From the NCBI RefSeq assembly GCF_024763615.1, contig NC_077223.1, forward strand, positions 83,266,627 through 83,330,626: DNA of 64,000 nt, read 5' to 3'. Position 1 is the stretch's first letter, and each line of letters begins with the position of its first letter. The position numbers were made by a program, and so were the translations under genes. This document shows positions 19,283 through 31,393 of this stretch, piece by piece. The stretch is from Phlebotomus papatasi (taxonomy: Eukaryota; Arthropoda; Insecta; Diptera; Psychodidae). Under the pieces are notes generated by a model, which was not told the DNA's origin, did no database searches, and saw only the letters and a list, made by a program, of their open reading frames with translations.

Positions 19283-22200
19283 TTAGGAGATATTCGCCTT
19301 TAAAGATTTGCATACAAAATATGCCTAAAAAAAATTTTTTTTTGATGCTAACTTTGGGGGGTCTATCTCTTCTAGTTTAGGAGATATTCGCCTTTAAAGA
19401 TTTGCATACAAAATATGCCTAAAAAAATTTTTTTTGATGCCAACTTTGGGGGGTCTATCTCTTCTAGTTTAGGAGATATTCGCCTTTAAAGATTTGCATA
19501 CAAAATATGCCTAAAAAAATTTTTTTTGATGCCAACTTTGGGGGGTCTATCTCTTCTAGTTTAGGAGATATTCGCCTTTAAAGATTTACAGACAAAATAT
19601 GCCTAAAAAAAATTTTTTGATGCCAACTTTGGGGGGTCTATCTCTTCTAGTTTAGGAGATATTCGCCTTTAAAGATTTGCATACAAAATATGCCTAAAAA
19701 AAATTTTTTTTTGATGCTAACTTTGGGGGGTCTATCTCTTCTAGTTTAGGAGATATTCGCGTTTAAAGATTTACATACAAAATATGCCTAAAAAAAATTT
19801 TTTTTTTGATGCCAACTTTGGGGGGTCTACCTCTTCTAGTTTAGGAGATATTCGCGTTTAAAGATTTGCATACAAAATATGCCTAAAAAAAATATTTTTT
19901 GATGCCAACTTTGGGGGGTCTATCTCTTCTAGTTTAGGAGATATTCGCCTTTAAAGATTTGCATACAAAATATGCCTAAAAAAATTTTTTTTTGATGCCA
20001 ACTTTGGGGGGTCTATCTCTTCTAGTTTAGGAGATATTCGCCTTTAAAGATTTGCATACAAAATATGCCTAAAAAAATTTTTTTTGATGCCAACTTTGGG
20101 GGGTCTATCTCTTCTAGTTTAGGAGATATTCGCCTTTAAAGATTTGCATACAAAATATGCCTAAAAAAAATTTTTTTTGATGCCAACTTTGGGGGGTCTA
20201 TCTCTTCTAGTTTAGGAGATATTCGCGTTTAAAGATTTGCATACAAAATATGCCTAAAAAAATTTTTTTTGATGCGAACTTTGGGGGGTCTATCTCTTCT
20301 AGTTTAGGAGATATTCGCCTTTAAAGATTTACATACAAAATATGCCTAAAAAATTTTTTTTTTGATGCCAACTTTGGGGGGTCTATCTCTTCTAGTTTAG
20401 GAGATATTCGCCTTTAAAGATTTGCATACAAAATATGCCTAAAAAAAAATTTTTTGATGCCAACTTTGGGGGATCTATGTCTTCTAGTTTAGGAGATATT
20501 CGCCTTTAAAGATTTACATACAAAATATGCCTAAAAAAATTTTTTTGATGCCAACTTTGGGGGGTCTATCTCTTCTAGTTTAGGAGATATTCGCCTTTAA
20601 AGATTTGCATACAAAATATGCCTAAAAAAAATTTTTTTTTATGCCAACTTTGGGGGGTCTATCTCTTCTAGTTTAGGAGATATTCGCCTTTAAAGATTTA
20701 CATACAAAATATGCCTAAAAAAAATTTTTTTTGATGCCAACTTTGGGGGGTCTATCTCTTCTAGTTTAGGAGATATTCGCGTTTAAAGATTTGCATACAA
20801 AATATGCCTAAAAAAATTTTTTTTTAATGCGAACTTTGGGGGGTCTATCTCTTCTAGTTTAGGAGATATTCGCCTTTAAAGATTTACATACAAAATATGC
20901 CTAAAAAAAATTTTTTTTTGATGCCAACTTTGGGGGGTCTATCTCTTCTAGTTTAGGAGATATTCGCGTTTAAAGATTTGCATACAAAATATGCCTAAAA
21001 AAAATTTTTTTGATGCCAACTTTGGGGGGTCTATCTCTTCTAGTTTAGGAGATATTCCCCTTTAAAGATTTACATACAAAATATGCCTAAAAAAAATTTT
21101 TTTGATGCCAACTTTGGGGGGTCTATCTCTTCTAGTTTAGGAGATATTCGCCTTTAAAGATTTGCATACAAAATATGCCTAAAAAAAATTTTTTTTGATG
21201 CCAACTTTGGGGGGTCTATCTCTTCTAGTTTAGGAGATATTCGCCTTTAAAGATTTGCATACAAAATATGCCTAAAAAATTTTTTTTGATGCCAACTTTG
21301 GGGGGTCTATCTCTTCTAGTTTAGGAGATATTCGCCTTTAAAGATTTGCATACAAAATATGCCTAAAAAAATTTTTTTTTGATGCCAACTTTGGGGGGTC
21401 TATCTCTTCTAGTTTAGGAGATATTCGCCTTTAAAGATTTGCATACAAAATATGCCTAAAAAAATTTTTTTTGATGCCAACTTTGGGGGGTCTATCTCTT
21501 CTAGTTTAGGAGATATTCGCCTTTAAAGATTTGCATACAAAATATGCCTAAAAAAAATTTTTTTTGATGCCAACTTTGGGGGGTCTATCTCTTCTAGTTT
21601 AGGAGATATTCGCGTTTAAAGATTTGCATACAAAATATGCCTAAAAAAATTTTTTTTGATGCGAACTTTGGGGGGTCTATCTCTTCTAGTTTAGGAGATA
21701 TTCGCCTTTAAAGATTTACATACAAAATATGCCTAAAAAATTTTTTTTTTGATGCCAACTTTGGGGGGTCTATCTCTTCTAGTTTAGGAGATATTCGCCT
21801 TTAAAGATTTGCATACAAAATATGCCTAAAAAAAAATTTTTTGATGCCAACTTTGGGGGATCTATGTCTTCTAGTTTAGGAGATATTCGCCTTTAAAGAT
21901 TTACATACAAAATATGCCTAAAAAAATTTTTTTGATGCCAACTTTGGGGGGTCTATCTCTTCTAGTTTAGGAGATATTCGCCTTTAAAGATTTGCATACA
22001 AAATATGCCTAAAAAAAATTTTTTTTTATGCCAACTTTGGGGGGTCTATCTCTTCTAGTTTAGGAGATATTCGCCTTTAAAGATTTACATACAAAATATG
22101 CCTAAAAAAAATTTTTTTTGATGCCAACTTTGGGGGGTCTATCTCTTCTAGTTTAGGAGATATTCGCGTTTAAAGATTTGCATACAAAATATGCCTAAAA

Positions 22201-25200
22201 AAATTTTTTTTTAATGCGAACTTTGGGGGGTCTATCTCTTCTAGTTTAGGAGATATTCGCCTTTAAAGATTTACATACAAAATATGCCTAAAAAAAATTT
22301 TTTTTTGATGCCAACTTTGGGGGGTCTATCTCTTCTAGTTTAGGAGATATTCGCGTTTAAAGATTTGCATACAAAATATGCCTAAAAAAAATTTTTTTGA
22401 TGCCAACTTTGGGGGGTCTATCTCTTCTAGTTTAGGAGATATTCCCCTTTAAAGATTTACATACAAAATATGCCTAAAAAAAATTTTTTTGATGCCAACT
22501 TTGGGGGGTCTATCTCTTCTAGTTTAGGAGATATTCGCCTTTAAAGATTTGCATACAAAATATGCCTAAAAAAAATTTTTTTTGATGCCAACTTTGGGGG
22601 GTCTATCTCTTCTAGTTTAGGAGATATTCGCGTTTAAAGATTTGCATACAAAATATGCCTAAAAAAAATTTTTTTGATGCCAACTTTGGGGGGTCTATCT
22701 CTTCTAGTTTAGGAGATATTCCCCTTTAAAGATTTACATACAAAATATGCCTAAAAAAATTTTTTTTGATGCCAACTTTGGGGGGTCTATCTCTTCTAGT
22801 TTAGGAGATATTCGCCTTTAAAGATTTGCATACAAAATATGCCTAAAAAAATTTTTTTTTGATGCCAACTTTGGGGGGTCTATCTCTTCTAGTTTAGGAG
22901 ATATTCGCCTTTAAAGATTTACATACAAAATATGCCTAAAAAAAATTTTTTGATGCCAACTTTGGGGGGTCTATCTCTTCTAGTTTAGGAGATATTCGCC
23001 TTTAAAGATTTACATACAAAATATGCCTAAAAAAAATTTTTTTTTGATGCTAACTTTGGGGGGTCTATCTCTTCTAGTTTAGGAGATATTCGCGTTTAAA
23101 GATTTACATACAAAATATGCCTAAAAAAAAATTTTTTTTATGCCAACTTTGGGGGGTCTATCTCTTCTAGTTTAGGAGATATTCCCCTTTAAAGATTTAC
23201 ATACAAAATATGCCTAAAAAAAATTTTTTGATGCCAACTTTGGGGGGTCTATCTCTTCTAGTTTAGGAGATATTCGCCTTTAAAGATTTGCATACAAAAT
23301 ATGCCTAAAAAAATTTTTTTTTTTATGCTAACTTTGGGGGGTCTATCTCTTCTAGTTTAGGAGATATTCGCGTTTAAAGATTTACATACAAAATATGCCT
23401 AAAAAAATTTTTTTTTGATGCCAACTTTGGGGGGTCTATCTCTTCTAGTTTAGGAGATATTCGCGTTTAAAGATTTGCATACAAAATATGCCTAAAAAAA
23501 AATTTTTTGATGCCAACTTTGGGGGGTCTATCTCTTCTAGTTTAGGAGATATTCGCCTTTAAAGATTTGCATACAAAATATGCCTAAAAAAAAATTTTTT
23601 TGATGCCAACTTTGGGGGATCTATCTCTTCTAGTTTAGGAGATATTCGCCTTTAAAGATTTACATACAAAATATGCCTAAAAAAATTTTTTTGATGCCAA
23701 CTTTGGGGGGTCTATCTCTTCTAGTTTAGGAGATATTCGCCTTTAAAGATTTACATACAAAATATGCCTAAAAAAATTTTTTTGATGCCAACTTTGGGGG
23801 GTCTATCTCTTCTAGTTTAGGAGATATTCGCCTTTAAAGATTTGCATACAAAATATGCCTAAAAAAAATTTTTTTTTGATGCCAACTTTGGGGGGTCTAT
23901 CTCTTCTAGTTTAGGAGATATTCGCCTTTAAAGATTTGCATACAAAATATGCCTAAAAAAAAATTTTTTTGATGCGAACTTTGGGGGGTCTATCTCTTCT
24001 AGTTTAGGAGATATTCGCCTTTAAAGATTTACATACAAAATATGCCTAAAAAAATTTTTTTGATGCCAACTTTGGGGGGTCTATCTCTTCTAGTTTAGGA
24101 GATATTCGCGTTTAAAGATTTACATACAAAATATGCCTAAAAAAATTTTTTTTTTGATGCCAACTTTGGGGGGTCTATCTCTTCTAGTTTAGGAGATATT
24201 CGCCTTTAAAGATTTGCATACAAAATATGCCTAAAAAAATTTTTTTTGATGCCAACTTTGGGGGGTCTATCTCTTCTAGTTTAGGAGATATTCGCCTTTA
24301 AAGATTTGCTATACAAAATATGCCTAAAAAAATTTTTTTGATGCCAACTTTGGGGGGTCTATCTCTTCTAGTTTAGGAGATATTCGCCTTTAAAGATTTA
24401 CATACAAAATATGCCTAAAAATTTTTTTTTTGATGCCAACTTTGGGGGGTCTATCTCTTCTAGTTTAGGAGATATTCGCCTTTAAAGATTTGCATACAAA
24501 ATATGCCTAAAAAAATTTTTTTTGATGCCAACTTTGGGGGGTCTATCTCTTCTAGTTTAGGAGATATTCGCCTTTAAAGATTTACATACAAAATATGCCT
24601 AAAAAAATTTTTTTGATGCCAACTTTGGGGGGTCTATCTCTTCTAGTTTAGGAGATATTCGCCTTTAAAGATTTGCATACAAAATATGCCTAAAAAAATT
24701 TTTTTGATGCCAACTTTGGGGGGTCTATCTCTTCTAGTTTAGGAGATATTCGCCTTTAAAGATTTACATACAAAATATGCCTAAAAAAATTTTTTTGATG
24801 CCAACTTTGGGGGGTCTATCTCTTCTAGTTTAGGAGATATTCGCCTTTAAAGATTTGCATACAAAATATGCCTAAAAAAAATTTTTTTGATGCCAACTTT
24901 GGGGGGTCTATCTCTTCTAGTTTAGGAGATATTCGCCTTTAAAGATTTACATACAAAATATGCCTAAAAAAATTTTTTTGATGCCAACTTTGGGGGGTCT
25001 ATCTCTTCTAGTTTAGGAGATATTCGCCTTTAAAGATTTACATACAAAATATGCCTAAAAGAATTTTTTTGATGCCAACTTTGGGGGGTCTATCTCTTCT
25101 AGTTTAGGAGATATTCGCCTTTAAAGATTTGCATACAAAATATGCCTAAAAAAAATTTTTTTTTGATGCCAACTTTGGGGGGTCTATCTCTTCTAGTTTA

Positions 25201-28200
25201 GGAGATATTCGCGTTTAAAGATTTGCATACAAAATATGCCTAAAAAAAATTTTTTTTGATGCCAACTTTGGGGGGTCTATCTCTTCTAGTTTAGGAGATA
25301 TTCGCCTTTAAAGATTTACATACAAAATATGCCTAAAAAAATTTTTTTGATGCCAACTTTGGGGGGTCTATCTCTTCTAGTTTAGGAGATATTCGCGTTT
25401 AAAGATTTACATACAAAATATGCCTAAAAAAATTTTTTTTTTGATGCCAACTTTGGGGGGTCTATCTCTTCTAGTTTAGGAGATATTCGCCTTTAAAGAT
25501 TTGCATACAAAATATGCCTAAAAAAATTTTTTTTGATGCCAACTTTGGGGGGTCTATCTCTTCTAGTTTAGGAGATATTCGCGTTTAAAGATTTACATAC
25601 AAAATATGCCTAAAAAAAATTTTTTTTGATGCTAACTTTGGGGGGTCTTTCTCTTCTAGTTTAGGAGATATTCGCCTTTAAAGATTTGCATACAAAATAT
25701 GCCTAAAAAAAAATTTTTTTGATGCCAACTTTGGGGGGTCTATCTCTTCTAGTTTAGGAGATATTCGCCTTTAAAGATTTGCATACAAAATGTGCCTAAA
25801 AAAAATTTTTTTGATGCCAACTTTGGGGGGTCTATCTCTTCTAGTTTAGGAGATATTCGCCTTTAAAGATTTGCATACAAAATATGCCTAAAAAAAAATT
25901 TTTTTTGATGCCAACTTTGGGGGGTCTATCTCTTCTAGTTTAGGAGATATTCGCGTTTAAAGATTTACATACAAAATATGCCTAAAAAAATTTTTTTTTG
26001 ATGCCAACTTTGGGGGTCTATCTCTTCTAGTTTAGGAGATATTCGCCTTTAAAAATTTACATACAAAATATGCCTAAAAAAATTTTTTTGATGCCAACTT
26101 TGGGGGGTCTATCTCTTCTAGTTTAGGAGATATTCGCCTTTAAAGATTTGCATACAAAATATGCCTAAAAAAATTTTTTTTATGCCAACTTCGGGGGGTC
26201 TATCTCTTCTAGTTTAGGAGATATTCGCCTTTAAAGATTTGCATACAAAATATGCCTAAAAAAAAATTTTTTTTGATGCCAACTTTGGGGGGTCTATCTC
26301 TTCTAGTTTAGGAGATATTCGCCTTTAAAGATTTACATACAAAATATGCCTAAAAAAATTTTTTTTTGATGCCAACTTTGGGGGGTCTATCTCTTCTAGT
26401 TTAGGAGATATTCGCCTTTAAAGATTTGCATACAAAATATGCCTAAAAAAAATTTTTTTGATGCCAACTTTGGGGGGTCTATCTCTTCTAGTTTAGGAGA
26501 TATTCGCCTTTAAAGATCTGCATACAAAATATGCCTAAAAAAAATTTTTTTTTATGCCAACTTTGGGGGGTCTATCTCTTCTAGTTTAGGAGATATTCGC
26601 CTTTAAAGATTTACATACAAAATATGCCTAAAAAAATTTTTTTGATGCCAACTTTGGGGGGTCTATCTCTTCTAGTTTAGGAGATATTCGCCTTTAAAGA
26701 TTTACATACAAAATATGCCTAAAAAAATTTTTTTGATGCCAACTTTGGGGGGTCTATCTCTTCTAGTTTAGGAGATATTCGCCTTTAAAGATTTGCATAC
26801 AAAATATGCCTAAAAAAAATTTTTTTTTTTATGCCAACTTTGGGGGGTCTATCTCTTCTAGTTTAGGAGATATTCGCGTTTAAAGATCTGCATACAAAAT
26901 ATGCCTAAAAAAAATTTTTTTTTATGCCAACTTTGGGGGGTCTATCTCTTCTAGTTTAGGAGATATTCGCCTTTAAAGATTTGCATACAAAATATGCCTA
27001 AAAAAAATTTTTTTTGATGCCAACTTTGGGGGGTCTATCTCTTCTAGTTTAGGAGATATTCGCCTTTAAAGATTTACATACAAAATATGCCTAAAAAAAT
27101 TTTTTTGATGCCAACTTTGGGGGGTCTATCTCTTCTAGTTTAGGAGATATTCGCCTTTAAAGATTTGCATACAAAATATGCCTAAAAAAAAATTTTTTTT
27201 GATGCCAACTTTGGGGGTCTATCTCTTCTAGTTTAGGAGATATTCGCCTTTAAAGATTTACATACAAAATATGCCTAAAAAAATTTTTTTGATGCCAACT
27301 TTGGGGGGTCTATCTCTTCTAGTTTAGGAGATATTCGCCTTTAAAGATTTACATACAAAATATGCCTAAAAAAAATTTTTTTGATGCCAACTTTGGGGGG
27401 TCTATCTCTTCTAGTTTAGGAGATATTCGCCTTTAAAGATTTGCATACAAAATATGCCTAAAAAAAATTTTTTTTTGATGCCAACTTTGGGGGGTCTATC
27501 TCTTCTAGTTTAGGAGATATTCGCCTTTAAAGATTTACATACAAAATATGCCTAAAAAAAATTTTTTGATGCCAACTTTGGGGGGTCTATCTCTTCTAGT
27601 TTAGGAGATATTCGCCTTTAAAGATTTGCATACAAAATATGCCTAAAAAAAATTTTTTTGATGCCAACTTTGGGGGGTCTATCTCTTCTAGTTTAGGAGA
27701 TATTCGCCTTTAAAGATTTACATACAAAATATGCCTAAAAAAAATTTTTTTGATGCCAACTTTGGGGGGTCTATCTCTTCTAGTTTAGGAGATATTCGCC
27801 TTTAAAGATTTACATACAAAATATGCCTAAAAAAAATTTTTTTGATGCCAACTTTGGGGGGTCTATCTCTTCTAGTTTAGGAGATATTCGCCTTTAAAGA
27901 TTTGCATACAAAATATGCCTAAAAAAAATTTTTTTTGATGCCAACTTTGGGGGGTCTATCTCTTCTAGTTTAGGAGATATTCGCCTTTAAAGATTTACAT
28001 ACAAAATATGCCTAAAAAAAATTTTTTTTGATGCCAACTTTGGGGGGTCTATCTCTTCTAGTTTAGGAGATATTCGCCTTTAAAGATTTGCATACAAAAT
28101 ATGCCTAAAAAAATTTTTTTTGATGCCAACTTTGGGGGCTATCTCTTCTAGTTTAGGAGATATTCGCCTTTAAAGATTTACATACAAAATATGCCTAAAA

Positions 28201-29661
28201 AAAATTTTTTTGATGCCAACTTTGGGGGGTCTATCTCTTCTAGTTTAGGAGATATTCGCCTTTAAAGATTTGCATACAAAATATGCCTAAAAAAAAATTT
28301 TTTTTGATGCCAACTTTGGGGGGTCTATCTCTTCTAGTTTAGGAGATATTCGCCTTTAAAGATTTACATACAAAATATGCCTAAAAAAAATTTTTTTGAT
28401 GCCAACTTTGGGGGGTTATCTCTTCTAGTTTAGGAGATATTCGCGTTTAAAGATTTGCATACAAAATATGCCTAAAAAAAATTTTTTTGATGCCAACTTT
28501 GGGGGGTCTATCTCTTCTAGTTTAGGAGATATTCGCCTTTAAAGATTTACATACAAAATATGCCTAAAAAAATTTTTTTTTGATGCCAACTTTGGGGGGT
28601 CTATCTCTTCTAGTTCAGGAGATATTCGCCTTTAAAGATTTACATACAAAATATGCCTAAAAAAAATTTTTTTTGATGCCAACTTTGGGGGGTCTATCTC
28701 TTCTAGTTCAGGAGATATTCGCCTTTAAAGATTTACATACAAAATATGCCTAAAAAAATTTTTTTTGATGCCAACTTTGGGGGGTCTATCTCTTCTAGTT
28801 TAGGAGATATTCGCCTTTAAAGATTTGCATACAAAATATGCCTAAAAAAAAATTTTTTTGATGCCAACTTTGGGGGGTCTATCTCTTCTAGTTTAGGAGA
28901 TATTCGCGTTTAAAGATTTACATACAAAATATGCCTAAAAAAAAATTTTTTTGATGCCAACTTTGGGGGGTCTATCTCTTCTAGTTTAGGAGATATTCGC
29001 GTTTAAAGATTTGCATACAAAATATGCCAAAAAAAATTTTTTTTGATGCCAACTTTGGGGGGTCTATCTCTTCTAGTTTAGGAGATATTCGCGTTTAAAG
29101 ATTTGCATACAAAATATGCCTAAAAAAAATTTTTTTGATGCCAACTTTGGGGGGTCTATCTCTTCTAGTTTAGGAGATATTCGCCTTTAAAGATTTGCAT
29201 ACAAAATATGCCTAAAAAAAAATTGTTTTGATGCCAACTTTGGGGGGTCTATCTCTTCTAGTTTAGGAGATATTCGCCTTTAAAGATTTACATACAAAAT
29301 ATGCCTAAAAAAAATTTTTTTGATGCCAACTTTGGGGGGTCTATCTCTTCTAGTTTAGGAGATATTCGCCTTTAAAGATTTACATACAAAATATGCCTAA
29401 AAAAATTTTTTTGATGCCAACTTTGGGGGGTCTATCTCTTCTAGTTTAGGAGATATTCGCCTTTAAAGATTTGCATACAAAATATGCCTAAAAAAAAATT
29501 TTTTTGATGCTAACTTTGGGGGGTCTATCTCTTCTAGTTTAGGAGATATTCGCGTTTAAAGATTTACATACAAAATATGCCTAAAAAAAATTTTTTTTTG
29601 ATGCCAACTTTGGGGGGTCTATCTCTTCTAGTTTAGGAGATATTCGCGTTTAAAGATTTGC
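19283..29661. repeat. Satellite array, about 112 monomers of 90-96 bp
   Basis: A head-to-tail array. The monomer reads TTTAGGAGATATTCGCC, TTTAAAGATTTGCATAC, AAAATATGCCT, a run of 5-9 A followed by 6-11 T, then GATGCCAACTTTGGGGGG and TCTATCTCTTCTAG. Length varies mostly in the A/T tract. Recurrent variants are G or A in TTT(G/A)CATAC, CCTTTAAAG or GTTTAAAG, GCCAAC / GCTAAC / GCGAAC, and rare ATTCCCC and GATCTATG. A contiguous block of about 15 monomers (about 19920-21306) is repeated at 21307-22693 with all checked variants and tract lengths at an offset of 1387 bp. The array starts at the gap and ends sharply at 29661. There is no coding content. Confidence 0.97.
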
Positions 29662-29702
29662 CGCCCGAATTAAAAATCTTAACGTAGTCTGAAAAATACG
29701 TA

Positions 29703-30458
29703 GGGTAAATTGGTACAAGTTGGACAATGGCAAAAGTTGGAAAATATCGCTGGGACATGTTGGACAGGCAATTTTTTCTTGATAAATACAGTACTAAATT
29801 TTAATTAGTATATTTTTCTATGTTATAGTTTAATTATTTGGTTCCTTGTGCTGCAAATAAAGTGAAAATCCATTCATATGAATAAGATTTAACGTATAAA
29901 ATTCTCACCTCAATTGACAGTGTAACTTTTCACCGTCGAAAAAATACATCGATCGGCCATTTTTTCCTAATAAAAACACAAGAAGAGTGACTTTGGTTTT
30001 TCGGTTCTGTTGACATTTCTCAATATTTCTGGCAAATTTTAGTGGAATAAAGTGTTTAATCTCGATAGTTAACGGTACGTAATGGTTTTATTTGATATAA
30101 TTACTAACTGTATGAAGAAAAAGTGCTTATTTGAAGCGTGAGCAAAAGTTACAAGTTGGACATCCGGAGATACGATTGTATTGCAGGGGTTTTCTTTTTA
30201 TTTCAGATGGGTAAAAAGGCAAATAAATTGAAATTCATGTTTGAAGTTCTTTGTGACAATTCGTATGATTAAAGAAAGCTAAAAGAAGAGGCTATGCAAG
30301 AAAAAAAAAGAATTAGACTTCAGAAACAGGAAGAAAGGTTCAAAATAAAAGAAGAAAAGGAGCAAAGCAAGAAAATTAAAATATCCAAGAAAAAGATTTA
30401 ATAAATAATATATATCTAAGCCTTAATGTTTTTTACTTTTTAATTACACACTTTACCC
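29703..30458 (+). mobile_element. Internally deleted pogo-type element with TAGGGTAAA termini
   Basis: TA-flanked, with left end GGGTAAATTGGTACAAGTTG and right end, reverse-complemented, GGGTAAAGTGTGTAA. Inside, 30207 opens MGKKANKLKFMFEVLCDNS, which stops early; in another frame 30284-30403 gives EEAMQEKKRIRLQKQEERF and then KEEKEQSKKIKISKKK, like the lysine-rich C-terminal tail of Tigger/pogo transposases. The DDE core is gone. It sits directly at the end of the satellite array. Confidence 0.65.
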
Positions 30459-30460
30459 TA

Positions 30461-30538
30461 GTGGTACAATTGATTCAGTGTGTATGGCATTCAGTAAAAA
30501 ATCTTGAAACTTGCACAACCTTCCCCTACGCATTGTCC
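30461..30538. repeat. Fragment of the right end of the pogo element found at 41007-45173
   Basis: ATTGATTCAGTGTGTATGGC followed by ATTCAGTAAAAAAT and ending CCTTCCCCTA closely matches 45090-45175, apart from an internal deletion. It shows that the active-looking family has left other traces nearby. Confidence 0.7.
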
Positions 30539-31393
30539 AAATTCCCACGTCCAACTTGTCCCACCCTGTCCAAATTATATTGTTTTGCACTCACGTATTT
30601 TTCTTGTATTTAAGAACTTTTCAAACTGTTTTTCAAGAATTTCCATGAAACGGTAATATTCTAGAAGAATCAAGGAGCAAATTTATGTATGTCATCAGGG
30701 AAAAATGTATTTGTAATGTCTTTAATCTTGTATCAATGTTCGAGCCTCTGGAAATTGTTCCAATTTATGCAACTTACCCTATTTGAAGCACTCCCACTTC
30801 CGAATACTTCCAACCACTACATTTACACCTGTACACCACTTCCGACCCTAATATCTCTCCCTTGTCTCCAATTCTCATTCGAAAAATTGCACAAAAAAAG
30901 AAAATATCCTGAAATAATTTTTTAACAATTACAGTTGATTGGATTTCGTCACCTTTGTTACTCAACTTACTCAATCCCCGGCTTTTGCGATTTACATTAA
31001 TTTTTGCTTAATTCTCCCCGTGGAATTTTATCAGACATCCTCAGAATATTCTTCCGATCCATCTATAAAGAGAAAAATTTACCAGAAAGAGCTCCCGTGG
31101 CGATTAGCAAAAGCAAAATTTCCAAGGTGACTAACAAGATGGCGCAAGATGCAATTTTCGTTCAGCTCGCCGAAGACACTTCGTTAAGCTTGCGACGGCG
31201 GCCGAAACGTTTTTTTTTTTCATTTTCAGTCGTGCTGGAGATTTTACTGTGAAAGGTGGTGCTCAAAACGCGTTTTTTCGCCCTCCTACAGAAATTCCTA
31301 GTGAAAAAAGCGCATTTCTCTGTGAAAATAAACCTGTGAAGTTGCTCAAATAACCCCAATACTGTGCTCAGAAGGAAGGATAACAGTGGAAAA
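30539..31393 (+). promoter_or_regulatory. Upstream region and 5' leader of Lasp
   Basis: The first ~40 bases repeat CCAACTTGTCCCACCCTGTC, another echo of the GTACAAGTTGGACA repeat family. From about 31130 to 31393 the sequence is less AT-rich (AAGATGGCGCAAG, GACGGCGGCCG) and leads into the Lasp start codon, so it probably contains the promoter and 5' UTR. No intron or TATA box could be assigned. Confidence 0.4.

Noticed and set aside
18672..19313. Open reading frames spanning the N run on both strands
   Set aside because: They are made of undefined bases; no sequence supports them.
19283..29661. Regular repeat-spacer appearance suggesting a CRISPR array
   Set aside because: Whole monomers are repeated with no unique spacers, the context is eukaryotic with introns, and there are no cas genes. 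It is a satellite.
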